From Clostridiales bacterium (GTDB taxonomy: Bacteria > Bacillota_A > Clostridia > Oscillospirales > Oscillospiraceae), in contig SFKX01000001.1 of assembly GCA_004553625.1 (NCBI GenBank), positions 62,001 through 126,000 of the forward strand: a DNA stretch of 64,000 nucleotides. Direction: 5' to 3'. A program made the translations under genes and the position numbers. This document shows, piece after piece, positions 42,248 to 51,006 of the stretch. A model generated the notes under the pieces. It ran no database searches. It had not been told where the DNA came from and was given only the letters and a program-made list of their open reading frames with translations. The stretch's first letter is position 1. Every line of letters starts with the position of its first letter.

Positions 42248-42278
42248 CACAACTATTTTCCGCGCCGGTCTGTCTAAT
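42248..42278 (+). promoter_or_regulatory. Candidate ECF-type autoregulated promoter
   Basis: CACAAC (42248-42253) and TGTCTAAT (42271-42278), 17 bases apart, resemble the AAC / CGTC boxes used by ECF sigma factors. It stands 48 bases before the sigma gene, where an autoregulated promoter is expected. Confidence 0.45.
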
Positions 42279-42326
42279 ATTACAGAGCGACGGCTCGTCA
42301 CAATTGTGAAAAGGAAGATTCATAGC

Positions 42327-42818
42327 ATGGACAAATTCGAGTTTGCCCAGAGACTGCAGTCGGATAAGGCAAGGTACTACCGCATAGCTTACTCCTACGT
42401 CAAAAACGAGCAGGATGCGCTCGATATAGTCGGGGACGCCACCTACAAGGCGCTGCTGAACCTGAGATCGCTCAAGAATCCGGAGTATTTCGGGACCTGG
42501 ATGACGCGCATCGTCATAAACTGCGCGCTGGATCAGCTCCGGCGCAGTTCCCGCGTGACGTTCCTGGATGACGCGCTGCCCCCGGAGCAAGGGCCTCCGG
42601 ACGAGGCGGCGCTCGAGCCGGAGGATTCGCTTGACCTCTACGCGGCGCTAGACGAGCTCTGCGAACGGGACAGGACCTGCGTGGTCCTCCACTATTTCGA
42701 GGGCTACACCTTTGAAAACCTGGCCCTGCTCCTCTGCGAGCCGGAATCCACGGTCAAGTCCCGCTTATACAGGGCGTTGGGGAAAATGCGGACGTTCTTA
42801 CTGAAAGGAGAGGACTGA
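42327..42818 (+). CDS. ECF-subfamily RNA polymerase sigma factor
   Basis: 163 residues: region 2 at ~10-75 (YRIAYSYVKNEQDALDIVGD, FGTWMTRIVINCALDQLRR) and region 4 at ~108-158 (ERDRTCVVLHYFEGYTFENLA, EPESTVKSRLYRALGKMR). No other domain. ATG 42327 is preceded by AAGGAAG; the longer frame upstream lacks sigma homology. The next gene starts three bases after the stop and looks like its membrane anti-sigma factor. Confidence 0.93.
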   Translation: MDKFEFAQRLQSDKARYYRIAYSYVKNEQDALDIVGDATYKALLNLRSLKNPEYFGTWMTRIVINCALDQLRRSSRVTFLDDALPPEQGPPDEAALEPEDSLDLYAALDELCERDRTCVVLHYFEGYTFENLALLLCEPESTVKSRLYRALGKMRTFLLKGED

Positions 42819-42821
42819 GTC

Positions 42822-43676
42822 ATGAACACCGGCAAGAAAAATTATGACGAAATAAGCATACCCGCTCAGCTGGACGAGGTCATAACAAAGTCCATGCGCC
42901 GGGCCGAGAGGACAAAGAGGCTCCGCTCGCTCCGCCGTATGGCCGTCAGCGCGGCGGCGGTCGTATGCGTGCTGTTTGCAAGCGCCAACATCATGCCCAT
43001 CTACACCTACGCCTCGCAGATCCCGGTGCTCGGCAGCATCGTGCAGGTCCTGCAGATAGGCAGCGGCGGCGAAATCACCGACGGCGCCCGCGGCGAAGCC
43101 CAAAACTGCGGCGAAAGCGTGCTGCTGAGCTTCAAAAGCGACGCGGGCGAGCTGGACGCCGTCCCGTACTACAGCGTGACGCGCTATTCTTCGCCCAACC
43201 GCCTGATGATAAACCTCGTCGGGGTGCGGGATATCGACTTCGACTCCCTGAGCGAGAGCCTGCTCGAAACCTCTGCCGTCCAGGACGCGTACAGGATGAT
43301 GGTGCTGGACGACTCGCGCTTCGGCGTGGTCATTGTGCTGAATCCCGGCTGGAGCTGCGAGGTGTCCGAGTACACGGACCCGGGCGCGCTGATGCTGAGC
43401 TTCAAGGAGGATGCGGGGGCCGAAGAGGAAGGCGCGGTCTACTACCTGCGCACGGAGGCCATGCCCTATACGGAGGAGCTGGGCCTGCTCTGCGAGGAGT
43501 ATCACGCCGAGTCCCCGACACAGCTCAAGACCCTCGGCGGAGAATACATCGTGACCCTCGGCCAGTACGGTTCCGAGAGCGAGGCGCTTGAAGCGCTTGA
43601 TGCTCTGAACAGCAAATACGGTGATCACGGGCTATTCGTCGCTTCCGGGGCGGAAAACGAGATCCCGGAAAACTGA
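42822..43676 (+). CDS. Membrane anti-sigma-like protein (DUF4179 type)
   Basis: 284 residues. N-terminal cytoplasmic part ~1-40 (ISIPAQLDEVITKSMRRAER), one TM helix ~41-60, and a ~220-residue extracellular part without a domain I recognise. The short cytoplasmic helix followed by a TM is the usual layout of DUF4179/RsgI-like anti-sigma factors encoded after an ECF sigma gene. Probably holds the sigma factor at the membrane until an outside signal acts. SD GGAGAGGA upstream. Confidence 0.72.
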   Translation: MNTGKKNYDEISIPAQLDEVITKSMRRAERTKRLRSLRRMAVSAAAVVCVLFASANIMPIYTYASQIPVLGSIVQVLQIGSGGEITDGARGEAQNCGESVLLSFKSDAGELDAVPYYSVTRYSSPNRLMINLVGVRDIDFDSLSESLLETSAVQDAYRMMVLDDSRFGVVIVLNPGWSCEVSEYTDPGALMLSFKEDAGAEEEGAVYYLRTEAMPYTEELGLLCEEYHAESPTQLKTLGGEYIVTLGQYGSESEALEALDALNSKYGDHGLFVASGAENEIPEN

Positions 43677-43729
43677 ACGAAACCGCCCGAGACAAATAGA
43701 AAGAAAAAGTAACAGGAGAATGAGACGAA

Positions 43730-44311
43730 ATGAAAACGACTATCAAGACAATAATCACGGCCGTCCTGGCCATGGTACTGCTTGCGGCCTGCGGCGTGGA
43801 GGATGAGGATACGCCTGAGCCGACGCCTACTGCGCCTGTGGAGACTGCTCCTGTCGAGACCGAACCCGTGGAGCCGGAAGAGACGCCCGAGCCGTCAGAC
43901 GCCACGGCCGAAAACCTCAGCGAATGCCTTGCGCTGCTCGGTAAGGACGACGAGGCCGCAAAGGATGCCCTGGGCGGAGGAGAGGAAAACATCGCCGGAG
44001 ACGGCGAGACCCTGATAGGGCGCATCTACAGCGTCGAGCTTTTCGGCGAGCAGACGGAGCCCAGCACGGCATACGACGGCAGCGGCAAAGTGAGCGTGGT
44101 CTCCATCTACCTCTCCGGAGCTGAGTCCGAGCCCTATTATGAGAAGCTGGTCGAGCTCTACGGAGAGCCCGACGAGAGCAGCGAGGGCGAGGCTTCCGAG
44201 TCCGGCGCCACCTGGGAGAGCTGGAACATAAACGGCGCACAGCTCCGCCTCGTCCAGAGCTACGGACTCTGCACGCTCGAGCTCACCGCCCCCAGCACTG
44301 CCGTCGGCTGA
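43730..44311 (+). CDS. Small lipoprotein with Pro/Glu/Thr linker
   Basis: 193 residues; lipobox LAAC (Cys21), then a ~35-residue linker of PTPTAPVETAPV type repeats, and a globular part (~60-190; EPYYEKLVELYGEPDESS). AGGAG precedes ATG 43730. It follows the anti-sigma gene by 53 bases and is closed by a terminator, so probably belongs to the sigma operon and may be an extracytoplasmic stress lipoprotein. No family recognised. Confidence 0.78.
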   Translation: MKTTIKTIITAVLAMVLLAACGVEDEDTPEPTPTAPVETAPVETEPVEPEETPEPSDATAENLSECLALLGKDDEAAKDALGGGEENIAGDGETLIGRIYSVELFGEQTEPSTAYDGSGKVSVVSIYLSGAESEPYYEKLVELYGEPDESSEGEASESGATWESWNINGAQLRLVQSYGLCTLELTAPSTAVG

Positions 44312-44351
44312 GCTTCCCATGGGCTCGCCTGTGGACCCATAACAGCAAAGG

Positions 44352-44390
44352 AAGGTCTTACCCGCAAAGTCGGGTAAGACCTTTTTATAT
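44352..44390 (+). terminator. Terminator of the sigma-factor operon
   Basis: AAGGTCTTACCCG (44352-44364), six-base loop, CGGGTAAGACCTT (44371-44383), followed by TTTATAT. Confidence 0.9.
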
Positions 44391-44443
44391 ATTCATCGGC
44401 CAGCCACGTAAGGCAGATGGCTTTGCCGTCACGGATGCATAAG

Positions 44444-44476
44444 CGCCCGGCTCCATTTCAGGGGCCGGGCGTTTTA
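44444..44476. terminator. Hairpin between convergent operons
   Basis: CGCCCGGC (44444-44451), 12-base loop, GCCGGGCG (44464-44471), TTTTA on the plus side. It lies just past the stop of the NifU-like gene on the minus strand. Confidence 0.6.
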
Positions 44477-44483
44477 TTTGCGC

Positions 44484-44867
44484 TTAGTCGATGTCCGTTT
44501 TTTCCGCCAGGCAGCCGGAAAGGGCCTGGCGCAGGGCGGCCAGCGCGAGGGCGGCACAGCGCAGCAGCTCCGGAGGCGGGGCCTCCCCGCCGCAGATGCG
44601 CTCGCAGACCTCCTCCGGCCGGAGCAGCACGGTCTTTATGACCGGCATATCCCGGCTGAGCTCCAGCAGCGCGCAGGCCGCGGCGTGCAGCTCCGGCGGC
44701 GCGCCCTTCTGGCACAGGTAGCCCGCGCGGCTGTAGGTCTTGCGCCGCGTCACCACGCCTATCGCTATGACGTTGCCGCTCTCCCGGTCCGCCGCCGTAC
44801 CCACGCCCGCTGCGTCCTCCGGCATGGGGTAATTCTCCCTCTGTGCGGCGTAGCGCTCAATCTCCAT
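44484..44867 (-). CDS. NifU-like (Fe-S scaffold fold) protein of the molybdenum hydroxylase operon
   Basis: 127 residues from ATG 44867 with AGGAGGTGAG upstream, overlapping the crp/fnr stop by 11 bases. The order of motifs follows the NifU/IscU fold: DAAGVGTAADRESGNVIAIG, YLCQKGAPPELHAAACALLE, LLRCAALALAALRQAL. The second and third scaffold cysteines are present (in YLCQ and LLRCA); the first, normally in a CGD motif, is replaced by Ser-Gly (ESGN). Possibly a divergent scaffold or carrier for the Fe-S centres of the hydroxylase. The family call is from motif order and is moderate. Confidence 0.5.
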   Translation of the reverse strand: MEIERYAAQRENYPMPEDAAGVGTAADRESGNVIAIGVVTRRKTYSRAGYLCQKGAPPELHAAACALLELSRDMPVIKTVLLRPEEVCERICGGEAPPPELLRCAALALAALRQALSGCLAEKTDID

Positions 44868-45567
44868 GCGGCTCACCTCCTGAGTGCTCGTCGCAATACT
44901 CGATGAGCGCGCCGAGGCTGGGGATGCGGTAATAGCCCTCCGCAAAGCGGAGCAGCCCACGTTCTTTCAGCTTTTTCAGCTCGCGCGAGACCGTCACGCG
45001 GTGCAGACCGCTCAGCGCTCCGATCTTGTCCTGCGTCAGTTTCTCCGCTATCAGCACCTCGCCGCCCTCGTCCTCGCCGAAGGCCAGCGCAAAGTCCAAA
45101 AACTGCGAGCACACCTTCTCCGTAGCGTCCGAGGCTGTCTCGAACATGCGCTGCTTGAGCGACATCGCGCCCAGGTCGGATATGGCGTTCAGCACGTCCA
45201 GCGTCACGGAAAAGTCCGCCTTCATCGCCTGCGTCAGGTCGTGGTAGGAGATCATCTGCGCCACGCAGTCCGTCACTGCGCGGTAGTAGAGGTCGCAGGG
45301 CTTGCCCGTCAGCTGGTACTGCTCCAGCAGCAGGCTGCTCTCCTCGAAGGACAGCATCAGCCGCTGGTGGTTCGAGCTGTTCACTATCCCCGCTATCACG
45401 CGCCCGCTCTTTAGAAAGTAGCTGTATCTCGGGTAGCTGCCCGGCACGGCTATCAGCTGGTCCGCGCGGAACTCCACCGGCTCCCCCAGGCGCTGGAAAA
45501 ACCAGGCGTTCTGCTTCGTGCTGATGAAGCTCGGCACCTTTATCCTGAAACTCGGACTATCCTTCAC
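44857..45567 (-). CDS. Crp/Fnr-family transcriptional regulator
   Basis: 236 residues from GTG 45567 (GAGGAG seven bases upstream). N-terminal cyclic-nucleotide-binding-like beta barrel (~15-115, PGSYPRYSYFLKSGRVIAGI), long dimer helix, C-terminal helix-turn-helix (~165-215, LTQDKIGALSGLHRVTVSREL). No FNR-type N-terminal Cys cluster, so probably senses a small effector. It lies inside the hydroxylase operon; a TGTAG-N6-CTACA site at 51619-51634 ahead of that operon fits as its target. Confidence 0.9.
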   Translation of the reverse strand: MKDSPSFRIKVPSFISTKQNAWFFQRLGEPVEFRADQLIAVPGSYPRYSYFLKSGRVIAGIVNSSNHQRLMLSFEESSLLLEQYQLTGKPCDLYYRAVTDCVAQMISYHDLTQAMKADFSVTLDVLNAISDLGAMSLKQRMFETASDATEKVCSQFLDFALAFGEDEGGEVLIAEKLTQDKIGALSGLHRVTVSRELKKLKERGLLRFAEGYYRIPSLGALIEYCDEHSGGEPHGD

Positions 45568-46231
45568 ATTCCGTCTCCTCAAAACTCAGCGTCCGGCAGG
45601 GCTCGCCGCCCAGCACGATGCGCCCGCGCAGCTCAGGCGAGCGCCAGCAGTCCCCGTCCCGCTCCAGGCCCTTGAAGTATCTCCCGAGCAGGGCGAGCGC
45701 CTCGGAGTATTCCGGGCCGCCCTCCAGGCGCAGGAAGCGCACCGTGAGCTCGTACTGCTTCGCCAGCGAGGCCAGGACCGCCGTCTGCGGCAGCGTCTCC
45801 GGCTGCAGGATGCTCGTGACGCTCAGCTCCAGGCCCTGCGCCGCCGCGGCCCAGATGCCGTTTAGTATCTCGTTGAGCAGCTGGCTGCGGCCCGTTATCG
45901 CCGCGAAGTCGTAGGCGTTGCTGCTGTCGAGGTGGACGTCCACCGCGTCCAGGCCCGCCGACTTGAGCTCCGCCGCCAACGGCGCGAGATGTATGCCGTT
46001 CGTGGCAAGGCCGAGCCAGCGCCTGCCGGGCTGCGCCCTCAGCCGCCGCACCAGGCCGCAGATCTCCGGGTACAGCAGCGGGTCACCGCCCGCCAGCTCC
46101 ACGCGCTCCGCGCCCTCCGCCGCTTTCAGCACGGCCTCCGCGCGCGCAAAACCGCCGTCGTCGCTGCGGCGGCGGCAGTAGCGGCACTGGAGCTCGCAGC
46201 GGCTCGTCAATATTATGCTCAGCTTTTCCAT
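45557..46231 (-). CDS. Short radical SAM protein, MoaA-like
   Basis: 224 residues from ATG 46231 (GGAGGTTGAC upstream). The SAM-cluster motif CELQCRYC is at residues ~13-20, followed by VELAGGDPLLYPEI (GGEP-like) and LATNGIHLAPLA. MoaA proteins have ~330 residues with a second Fe-S cluster in the C-terminal third; this protein ends after the barrel, with only a lone Cys (GGEPCRTL). It follows the hydroxylase genes, so a role in cofactor or enzyme maturation is plausible but unproven. Confidence 0.8.
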   Translation of the reverse strand: MEKLSIILTSRCELQCRYCRRRSDDGGFARAEAVLKAAEGAERVELAGGDPLLYPEICGLVRRLRAQPGRRWLGLATNGIHLAPLAAELKSAGLDAVDVHLDSSNAYDFAAITGRSQLLNEILNGIWAAAAQGLELSVTSILQPETLPQTAVLASLAKQYELTVRFLRLEGGPEYSEALALLGRYFKGLERDGDCWRSPELRGRIVLGGEPCRTLSFEETECEG

Positions 46232-46245
46232 GCTTGTCAACCTCC

Positions 46246-46277
46246 GCAGTCCCCCGCGGCGTGCCGCGGGGGACTGC
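46246..46277. repeat. Perfect 15-bp hairpin in the hydroxylase operon
   Basis: GCAGTCCCCCGCGGC, loop GT, exact complement. It is in the 61-base gap between the FAD subunit and the radical SAM gene. Without a T-run, it may be a processing or attenuation site that lowers expression of the downstream regulator genes. Confidence 0.8.
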
Positions 46278-46292
46278 TCACATTGCCTCTTA

Positions 46293-48665
46293 TCAGCCCC
46301 TCAGTCTCAGGACAGACTGCTTCACCAGAGTCTGCGCCACCTGGACCTTGTAAGCGTTCTTCTCAAAGGGCGCCGCGCCCTCCAGCGCCAGGCGCGCGGC
46401 CTCCTGCGCCGTCTCCTCGTCCGGCTCGCGGCCAACGAGATAGCGCTCCGCCGCCTCGCGTCTGAGCGGCACCGGCGCCACGCCGCCGAACACCAGGCTC
46501 GCGCTCTTTATCTTCCCGTCGTCCAGCTCGTAGCTCGAGGCCAGGCTCACCATCGCAAAGTCCACGCTGTCGCGCAGGCGGAACTTGTCGTAGTGCGTGA
46601 CCGCGCCCTCCGTCACCGGGATGCTGACCTCAGTCACGATCTCGTCCGGCTCCAGCTTGTCCTTCACCTTGAGCTCCTCCGTGAAGAGCGCCGCCGCAGC
46701 TATCTCGCGCTTCGTCGTCTTTACCGTCGCGCCCAGCGCAACCAGCACCGGCGAGAGGTCCGAGGCGTTCACCGAGTAGCAGCCGCAGTTCATGCAGCGG
46801 CGCGCCTCGGCCTCCGCGGCCTCGCGGCTCACGGTCACGCTGTCCTCGCGCTCCAGCGTCCGCTCCTCGACGGGGATGCTCTGGTCCTTCACGCCCCTGT
46901 GCAGCTCGGAGAAGGCGGGGTCGAACTTCAAGAAGCCCTCGTGCCTGTATTCCGGCCTGGCTATGCCCGCGCTCGCGTTTATCGCCTCCGCCGCGTTGCG
47001 GCCCTGGCGGATGGCGCTTATCACCGTGCTCGGGCCGGAGACGATGTCGCCGCCCGCGTAGACGCCCTTGTGGCTCGTGGCCTGGCTTTCGCCGTCCACC
47101 ACCAGGCGGCCCCGCGCGCTGGCGTAGTCGCCCAGGAAGCTCAGGTCCACCTGCTGGCCCGCCGCCATGAGGACGCTGTCGGCCTCGACGACGGTCGTCT
47201 CGTCCTCGTTGTAGTGCAGCACGAGCCTGCCCTTCTCGTCGCGCGTATAGAAGGTGCGCTTGAGCTCCATGCCCGTGACCTGGCCGTCCTTATACAGCGC
47301 GCGCTTCACGCCCCACTGGGGCATGATCTGCACGCCCTCCTCCTTCGCCCGGGCGATCTCCTCGCGGGAGGCCGTGAGCTCGTTCTCCGGCTTGCGGAAC
47401 ACCAGGGTCACGCTCTTCGCGCCCAGGCGCTTAGCCGTCACGGCCACGTCCATGGCCACGTTGCCGCCGCCGATGACGACGACGCTCTCGCGCTTTTTCT
47501 TGTTCATCCACTTGTTGACCTCGACCAGGAACTCCAGGCCGAACTCCGTGAACTCCTCGCCGTCGAAGCCCAGCACCGGACGCTTCCACGCGCCCGTGGC
47601 GTAGAACACCTTGTCGAAGCGCTTTTCCAGGCTCTCCGCATCGAAGTCGCGGCCGAGCTCCTTGCCCAGCTCGAAGCGCACGCCCATGCCCGCTATGGCC
47701 TCCACGGCCTCGTCCACGTAGTGCTTGGGCAGGCGGTAGTTCGGGATGGCGTATTGCAGCATGCCGCCGGCCTTCTCCATCTTGTCGTAGACCGTGACGC
47801 TGTGGCCCGCGCGGCGCAGGTAATAGGCCGCGGTGAGGCCCGCAGGACCCGCGCCGACTACGGCGACGGAGACGCCCGTCTCCTTTTCCGGAGCCCTGTA
47901 GTAGACGTCCTTGTGCTCCATGGCGTAGTCGCCCAGGGCGCGCTCCACGGTGTGGATGGATACGCAGTCGTCCGCCTCGGCGGCGTCCTGCGTGGCGAGG
48001 GGGCTCATGCGGTTGCAGTGGTTCTCGCAGGGGTGGGCGCAGACGCGGCTCGTCACCGTCGGCAGGGGGTTCACGCGGTAGAATATCTCCGCCGCACCGG
48101 CCCAGTCGCCCGCGCGCAGCTTCTCCATATAGGAGCCGATGTCCGTGTTGTTCGGGCAGCCGCCGGAGCAGCCCACGGGGCTCGCCGTTTTCATGCCGCC
48201 GAAGATGCTGTGGTAGCGGGAATCGCCCTTGAGGGCATAGCACTCCTGGCCGCCCTTGCGCGCGCAGTCGAGCCTGCCGCCTATCTCGTTCGGGTAGCGG
48301 TAGAACCAGCAGCGCACGTCCTGACAGAGGTTGCCGCCCACGGTGCCTATGTTTCGCACCAGCGGCGTCGCGACGCTGTGCGCCGCCTCGGCCAGGGCCG
48401 GGACGCTGTTCTTGACCGTCTCGCTCTCGCAGACCTCGCCCAGGGTCGTCATCGCGCCCAGCTTGAGCGCGCCGTCCTCGAGCTTCACGCCCCGCATGTC
48501 CGGGATGTCGCGCAGGCTGACCAGCTTCTTCGGGTACTTCGGCAGGATGTCCTGCTTGAGCGCGCCGAGAAGGTCGCTGCCTCCGGCCATGTATACCGCG
48601 CCCTCGGTCAGCTCCGCGGAGGCCTCGGCGCAGGAGCCGGGCCGCACGTAATCAAATCTCTTCAT
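46293..48665 (-). CDS. Molybdenum hydroxylase FAD subunit with inserted GltD-like oxidoreductase
   Basis: 790 residues. Residues ~1-150 are the N-terminal FAD-binding domain of CoxM/XdhB-type subunits (YMAGGSDLLGALKQ, NIGTVGGNLCQD). At ~155-270 comes a cysteine-rich dihydropyrimidine dehydrogenase/GltD N-domain (GCSGGCPNNTDI, CAHPCENHC). Residues ~270-590 are a two-dinucleotide-fold domain (VAVVGAGPAGLTAAYYLRRAG, VVVIGGGNVAMDVA, GVYAGGDIVSGPSTV), and at ~600-790 the CoxM C-terminal domain resumes (LRDSVDFAMVSLA). A normal FAD subunit has ~290 residues. The insertion would let NAD(P)H or another electron carrier couple directly to the enzyme. Confidence 0.85.
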   Translation of the reverse strand: MKRFDYVRPGSCAEASAELTEGAVYMAGGSDLLGALKQDILPKYPKKLVSLRDIPDMRGVKLEDGALKLGAMTTLGEVCESETVKNSVPALAEAAHSVATPLVRNIGTVGGNLCQDVRCWFYRYPNEIGGRLDCARKGGQECYALKGDSRYHSIFGGMKTASPVGCSGGCPNNTDIGSYMEKLRAGDWAGAAEIFYRVNPLPTVTSRVCAHPCENHCNRMSPLATQDAAEADDCVSIHTVERALGDYAMEHKDVYYRAPEKETGVSVAVVGAGPAGLTAAYYLRRAGHSVTVYDKMEKAGGMLQYAIPNYRLPKHYVDEAVEAIAGMGVRFELGKELGRDFDAESLEKRFDKVFYATGAWKRPVLGFDGEEFTEFGLEFLVEVNKWMNKKKRESVVVIGGGNVAMDVAVTAKRLGAKSVTLVFRKPENELTASREEIARAKEEGVQIMPQWGVKRALYKDGQVTGMELKRTFYTRDEKGRLVLHYNEDETTVVEADSVLMAAGQQVDLSFLGDYASARGRLVVDGESQATSHKGVYAGGDIVSGPSTVISAIRQGRNAAEAINASAGIARPEYRHEGFLKFDPAFSELHRGVKDQSIPVEERTLEREDSVTVSREAAEAEARRCMNCGCYSVNASDLSPVLVALGATVKTTKREIAAAALFTEELKVKDKLEPDEIVTEVSIPVTEGAVTHYDKFRLRDSVDFAMVSLASSYELDDGKIKSASLVFGGVAPVPLRREAAERYLVGREPDEETAQEAARLALEGAAPFEKNAYKVQVAQTLVKQSVLRLRG

Positions 48666-48681
48666 CTTTTCCGCTCCTTCC

Positions 48682-51006
48682 TCAGATCTTGCCCAAGGCC
48701 TTCAAAATGACGTCCGGCGTCGCCGGGTACTGCGCTACCTGTACGCCTATCGCATTCGAGATCGCCTGCATCGGCGCGCTCGCCGCCGCCGCGCCGGCTA
48801 TCTCGCCCACGCCCGTCGCCTTGAACTGGAAGGTGTCGAACTGGCTCTCGAGGAAACAGGTCTCGTACTCCGGGAACTCGTTGAAGGGCCGCCACTTGTA
48901 CTCTATCATGTCGTAGGTCATCGTCCTGCCCGTGCCGGGGTCTATGATGTGCTCCTCAAAGGTCGCCGTGTCCAGCGAGGCGGAGCCTATGCCGCCCTGC
49001 GCCTGCATCTCCAGGCCCGAGGGGTCTATGATCTGGCCGCAGTCCGTGCCGCCCAGCATGTTCAGCACGTCCACCTTGCCCGTTTCGCGGTCCACCTGAA
49101 CCTCCAGGAACACGATGAACATGTTCGGCGTCGAGAAGTTCTCCAGGTGCTGGCCGTAGCCAGTCAGGGTCAGGTCCTGCGGGATGAGCTTCTTCCAGCT
49201 CACGAACTTGCCCGGGCGCGCCACAGTCGCCACGCCGTAGTCCGTCAGGTACATGCTGTCCTCCGCCACCTCGAGATAGGGCTTCGCCAGCTCGAAGAGC
49301 TTGTGCTTCGCGTCCTCCGCCGCGCTCGATACCGCGTGGCCATAGGTTATCGTTCCGCGTGAGCCGCACAGGCCGAAGCCCGTCGGGTTTATCATCGTGT
49401 CTCCCGGAGTTATGTCAACCTTGTCGAAGGGGACGTTCATGATCTCCGCGACCATCTTGACGATGTTGCTGCGCTGGCCCATGCCGGATTCGGTGATGTT
49501 TGTCTGGAGGACGATGCGTGCCTTGTCGCCCACGAGGTCGGGGACGACGCGGACATAGGCCTCGGTGTTGTCCTCGCCGATGTCGGCGTTGCCGATGATG
49601 CCGCAGCCGACGCCGCGGACATATCGCCCGTCATCGCTGGTCCAGGTCGGGACGCCCCAGCCCTTCCACTTGTCCTTCCAGCCGAACTTCTCCGCCGCGG
49701 CCTCTATGGCCTTGACGTAGCTCACGGAGTGGGCCTGCCACTGGCGGCCGTCGCGCCAGGTGTAGACGTCGCCCTCGCCGACGTAGTTCTTCTTGTAGCA
49801 CTCGACGGGGTCGAAGCCGCCCTCGCGCATGGTGCGGCCGATGAGCAGGGAGAGGCAGGAGTTCAGCTCCTGGCCGCCGTAGCCGCGGACGATGCCGGCG
49901 GGCTGCTTGTTCGTGACGACGAGGTTCGTGTCGAGGTCCCAGTTCGGGCATTTGCACATGACCAGCTGCGCCTCGCCTATGCCGACGCCTATCTGTCCCT
50001 GGGTCGCGTTGCTCAGGCAGCCGGTATCGACGGTCCACTCGGCCTTCACGGCCTTTACGACGCCGTCCTTGTCCATGCCGATCTTGGCGTGGACCTGGCT
50101 GCCGAGACGCGTCTCAAAGCAGCACATCTGCTCGGCCTTGGTCTGGTAGAACTTCACGGGGCGGCCCGTTTTCATGGAGAGCACCGCCGCCGAGGAGACT
50201 ATCTGCACCTGGCTCTGCTTGTTGCCGTAGCTGCCGCCGACGTTGAAAGTGTGTATGTCCATGTTGCAGTCCGTGATGACGGAGGCGTTCGTTATCTTGC
50301 AGATGTAGCCGGACTGCGTGTCGCACCAGACGGTGAAGTCGCGGCCGCCCTCCCAGCGCACTATGGCTCCGGGCGGCTCCGGCGAGGCCGGCGCGGCCAT
50401 CTTGGAGAACTCCACCGTGTCCTCCGCGATGTAGGCACATTCCTCAAAGCCCTTCTCCGGGTCGCCCTTCACGAGGTGCCAGAAGGGGCCGTCCTTCTGG
50501 AAGGGCGGGTAGCCGGGCGTCACGATGTTGTTCTTGAACATGCCGGGGTAGAGCTGGGGCGCGCCGTCCTTTATGGCCTCGATGCCGCTCGTGACGGCGG
50601 GCAGGACCTCGTATTCGACCTCGATGAGCTCTATGGCCTCGTCGGCTATCTCGCGGGTCTCCGCCGCGACCAGCGCCACGGGGTCGCCCACATAGAGCAC
50701 GCGCTCGCCCAGGATGGGCTTCATCGGGGGCCAGCCCATGAGCCAGCTCTGGTCTATGTCCTTGTAGGTCAGGACCGCCGCGACGCCGTTCAGCGCCCTC
50801 GCCTTTTCAACGTTGATGCTCTTTATCCTGGCGTGGGCGTGGGGGCTGCGCTTGGCGCGGCCGATGAGCAGCTGCGGCAGGCTGAAGTCGTCCAGGAAGG
50901 TGCACTTGCCCGTGACGATCTCGCGCGCGTCCTTGCGCGGGACGTTTACGCGGCCCACATAGCGGTAGTTCTCAGGCGAATAGTTTTCGTTTCCGAAGTG
51001 TTTCAT
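48682..51006 (-). CDS. Molybdenum hydroxylase large (molybdopterin) subunit, xanthine dehydrogenase family
   Basis: 774 residues from ATG 51006 (GGGAGGG upstream; ATGA overlap with the Fe-S subunit). N-terminal a/b hammerhead domain ~20-130 (GRVNVPRKDAREIVTGKCTFLDD), Mo-binding domains to the end: NVGGSYGNKQS, ITESGMGQRSN, GSRGTITYGHA, and the catalytic Glu735 in ATGVGEIAGAA. Hydroxylates a purine or another N-heterocycle; the exact substrate is not readable. First Mo subunit of the operon; partners are the Fe-S and FAD proteins on either side. Confidence 0.92.
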   Translation of the reverse strand: MKHFGNENYSPENYRYVGRVNVPRKDAREIVTGKCTFLDDFSLPQLLIGRAKRSPHAHARIKSINVEKARALNGVAAVLTYKDIDQSWLMGWPPMKPILGERVLYVGDPVALVAAETREIADEAIELIEVEYEVLPAVTSGIEAIKDGAPQLYPGMFKNNIVTPGYPPFQKDGPFWHLVKGDPEKGFEECAYIAEDTVEFSKMAAPASPEPPGAIVRWEGGRDFTVWCDTQSGYICKITNASVITDCNMDIHTFNVGGSYGNKQSQVQIVSSAAVLSMKTGRPVKFYQTKAEQMCCFETRLGSQVHAKIGMDKDGVVKAVKAEWTVDTGCLSNATQGQIGVGIGEAQLVMCKCPNWDLDTNLVVTNKQPAGIVRGYGGQELNSCLSLLIGRTMREGGFDPVECYKKNYVGEGDVYTWRDGRQWQAHSVSYVKAIEAAAEKFGWKDKWKGWGVPTWTSDDGRYVRGVGCGIIGNADIGEDNTEAYVRVVPDLVGDKARIVLQTNITESGMGQRSNIVKMVAEIMNVPFDKVDITPGDTMINPTGFGLCGSRGTITYGHAVSSAAEDAKHKLFELAKPYLEVAEDSMYLTDYGVATVARPGKFVSWKKLIPQDLTLTGYGQHLENFSTPNMFIVFLEVQVDRETGKVDVLNMLGGTDCGQIIDPSGLEMQAQGGIGSASLDTATFEEHIIDPGTGRTMTYDMIEYKWRPFNEFPEYETCFLESQFDTFQFKATGVGEIAGAAAASAPMQAISNAIGVQVAQYPATPDVILKALGKI

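Noticed and set aside
46215..48710. 831-codon plus-strand open frame
   Set aside because: Antisense to the FAD/GltD-like subunit and full of Arg/His/Leu/Val runs; product of high GC content.
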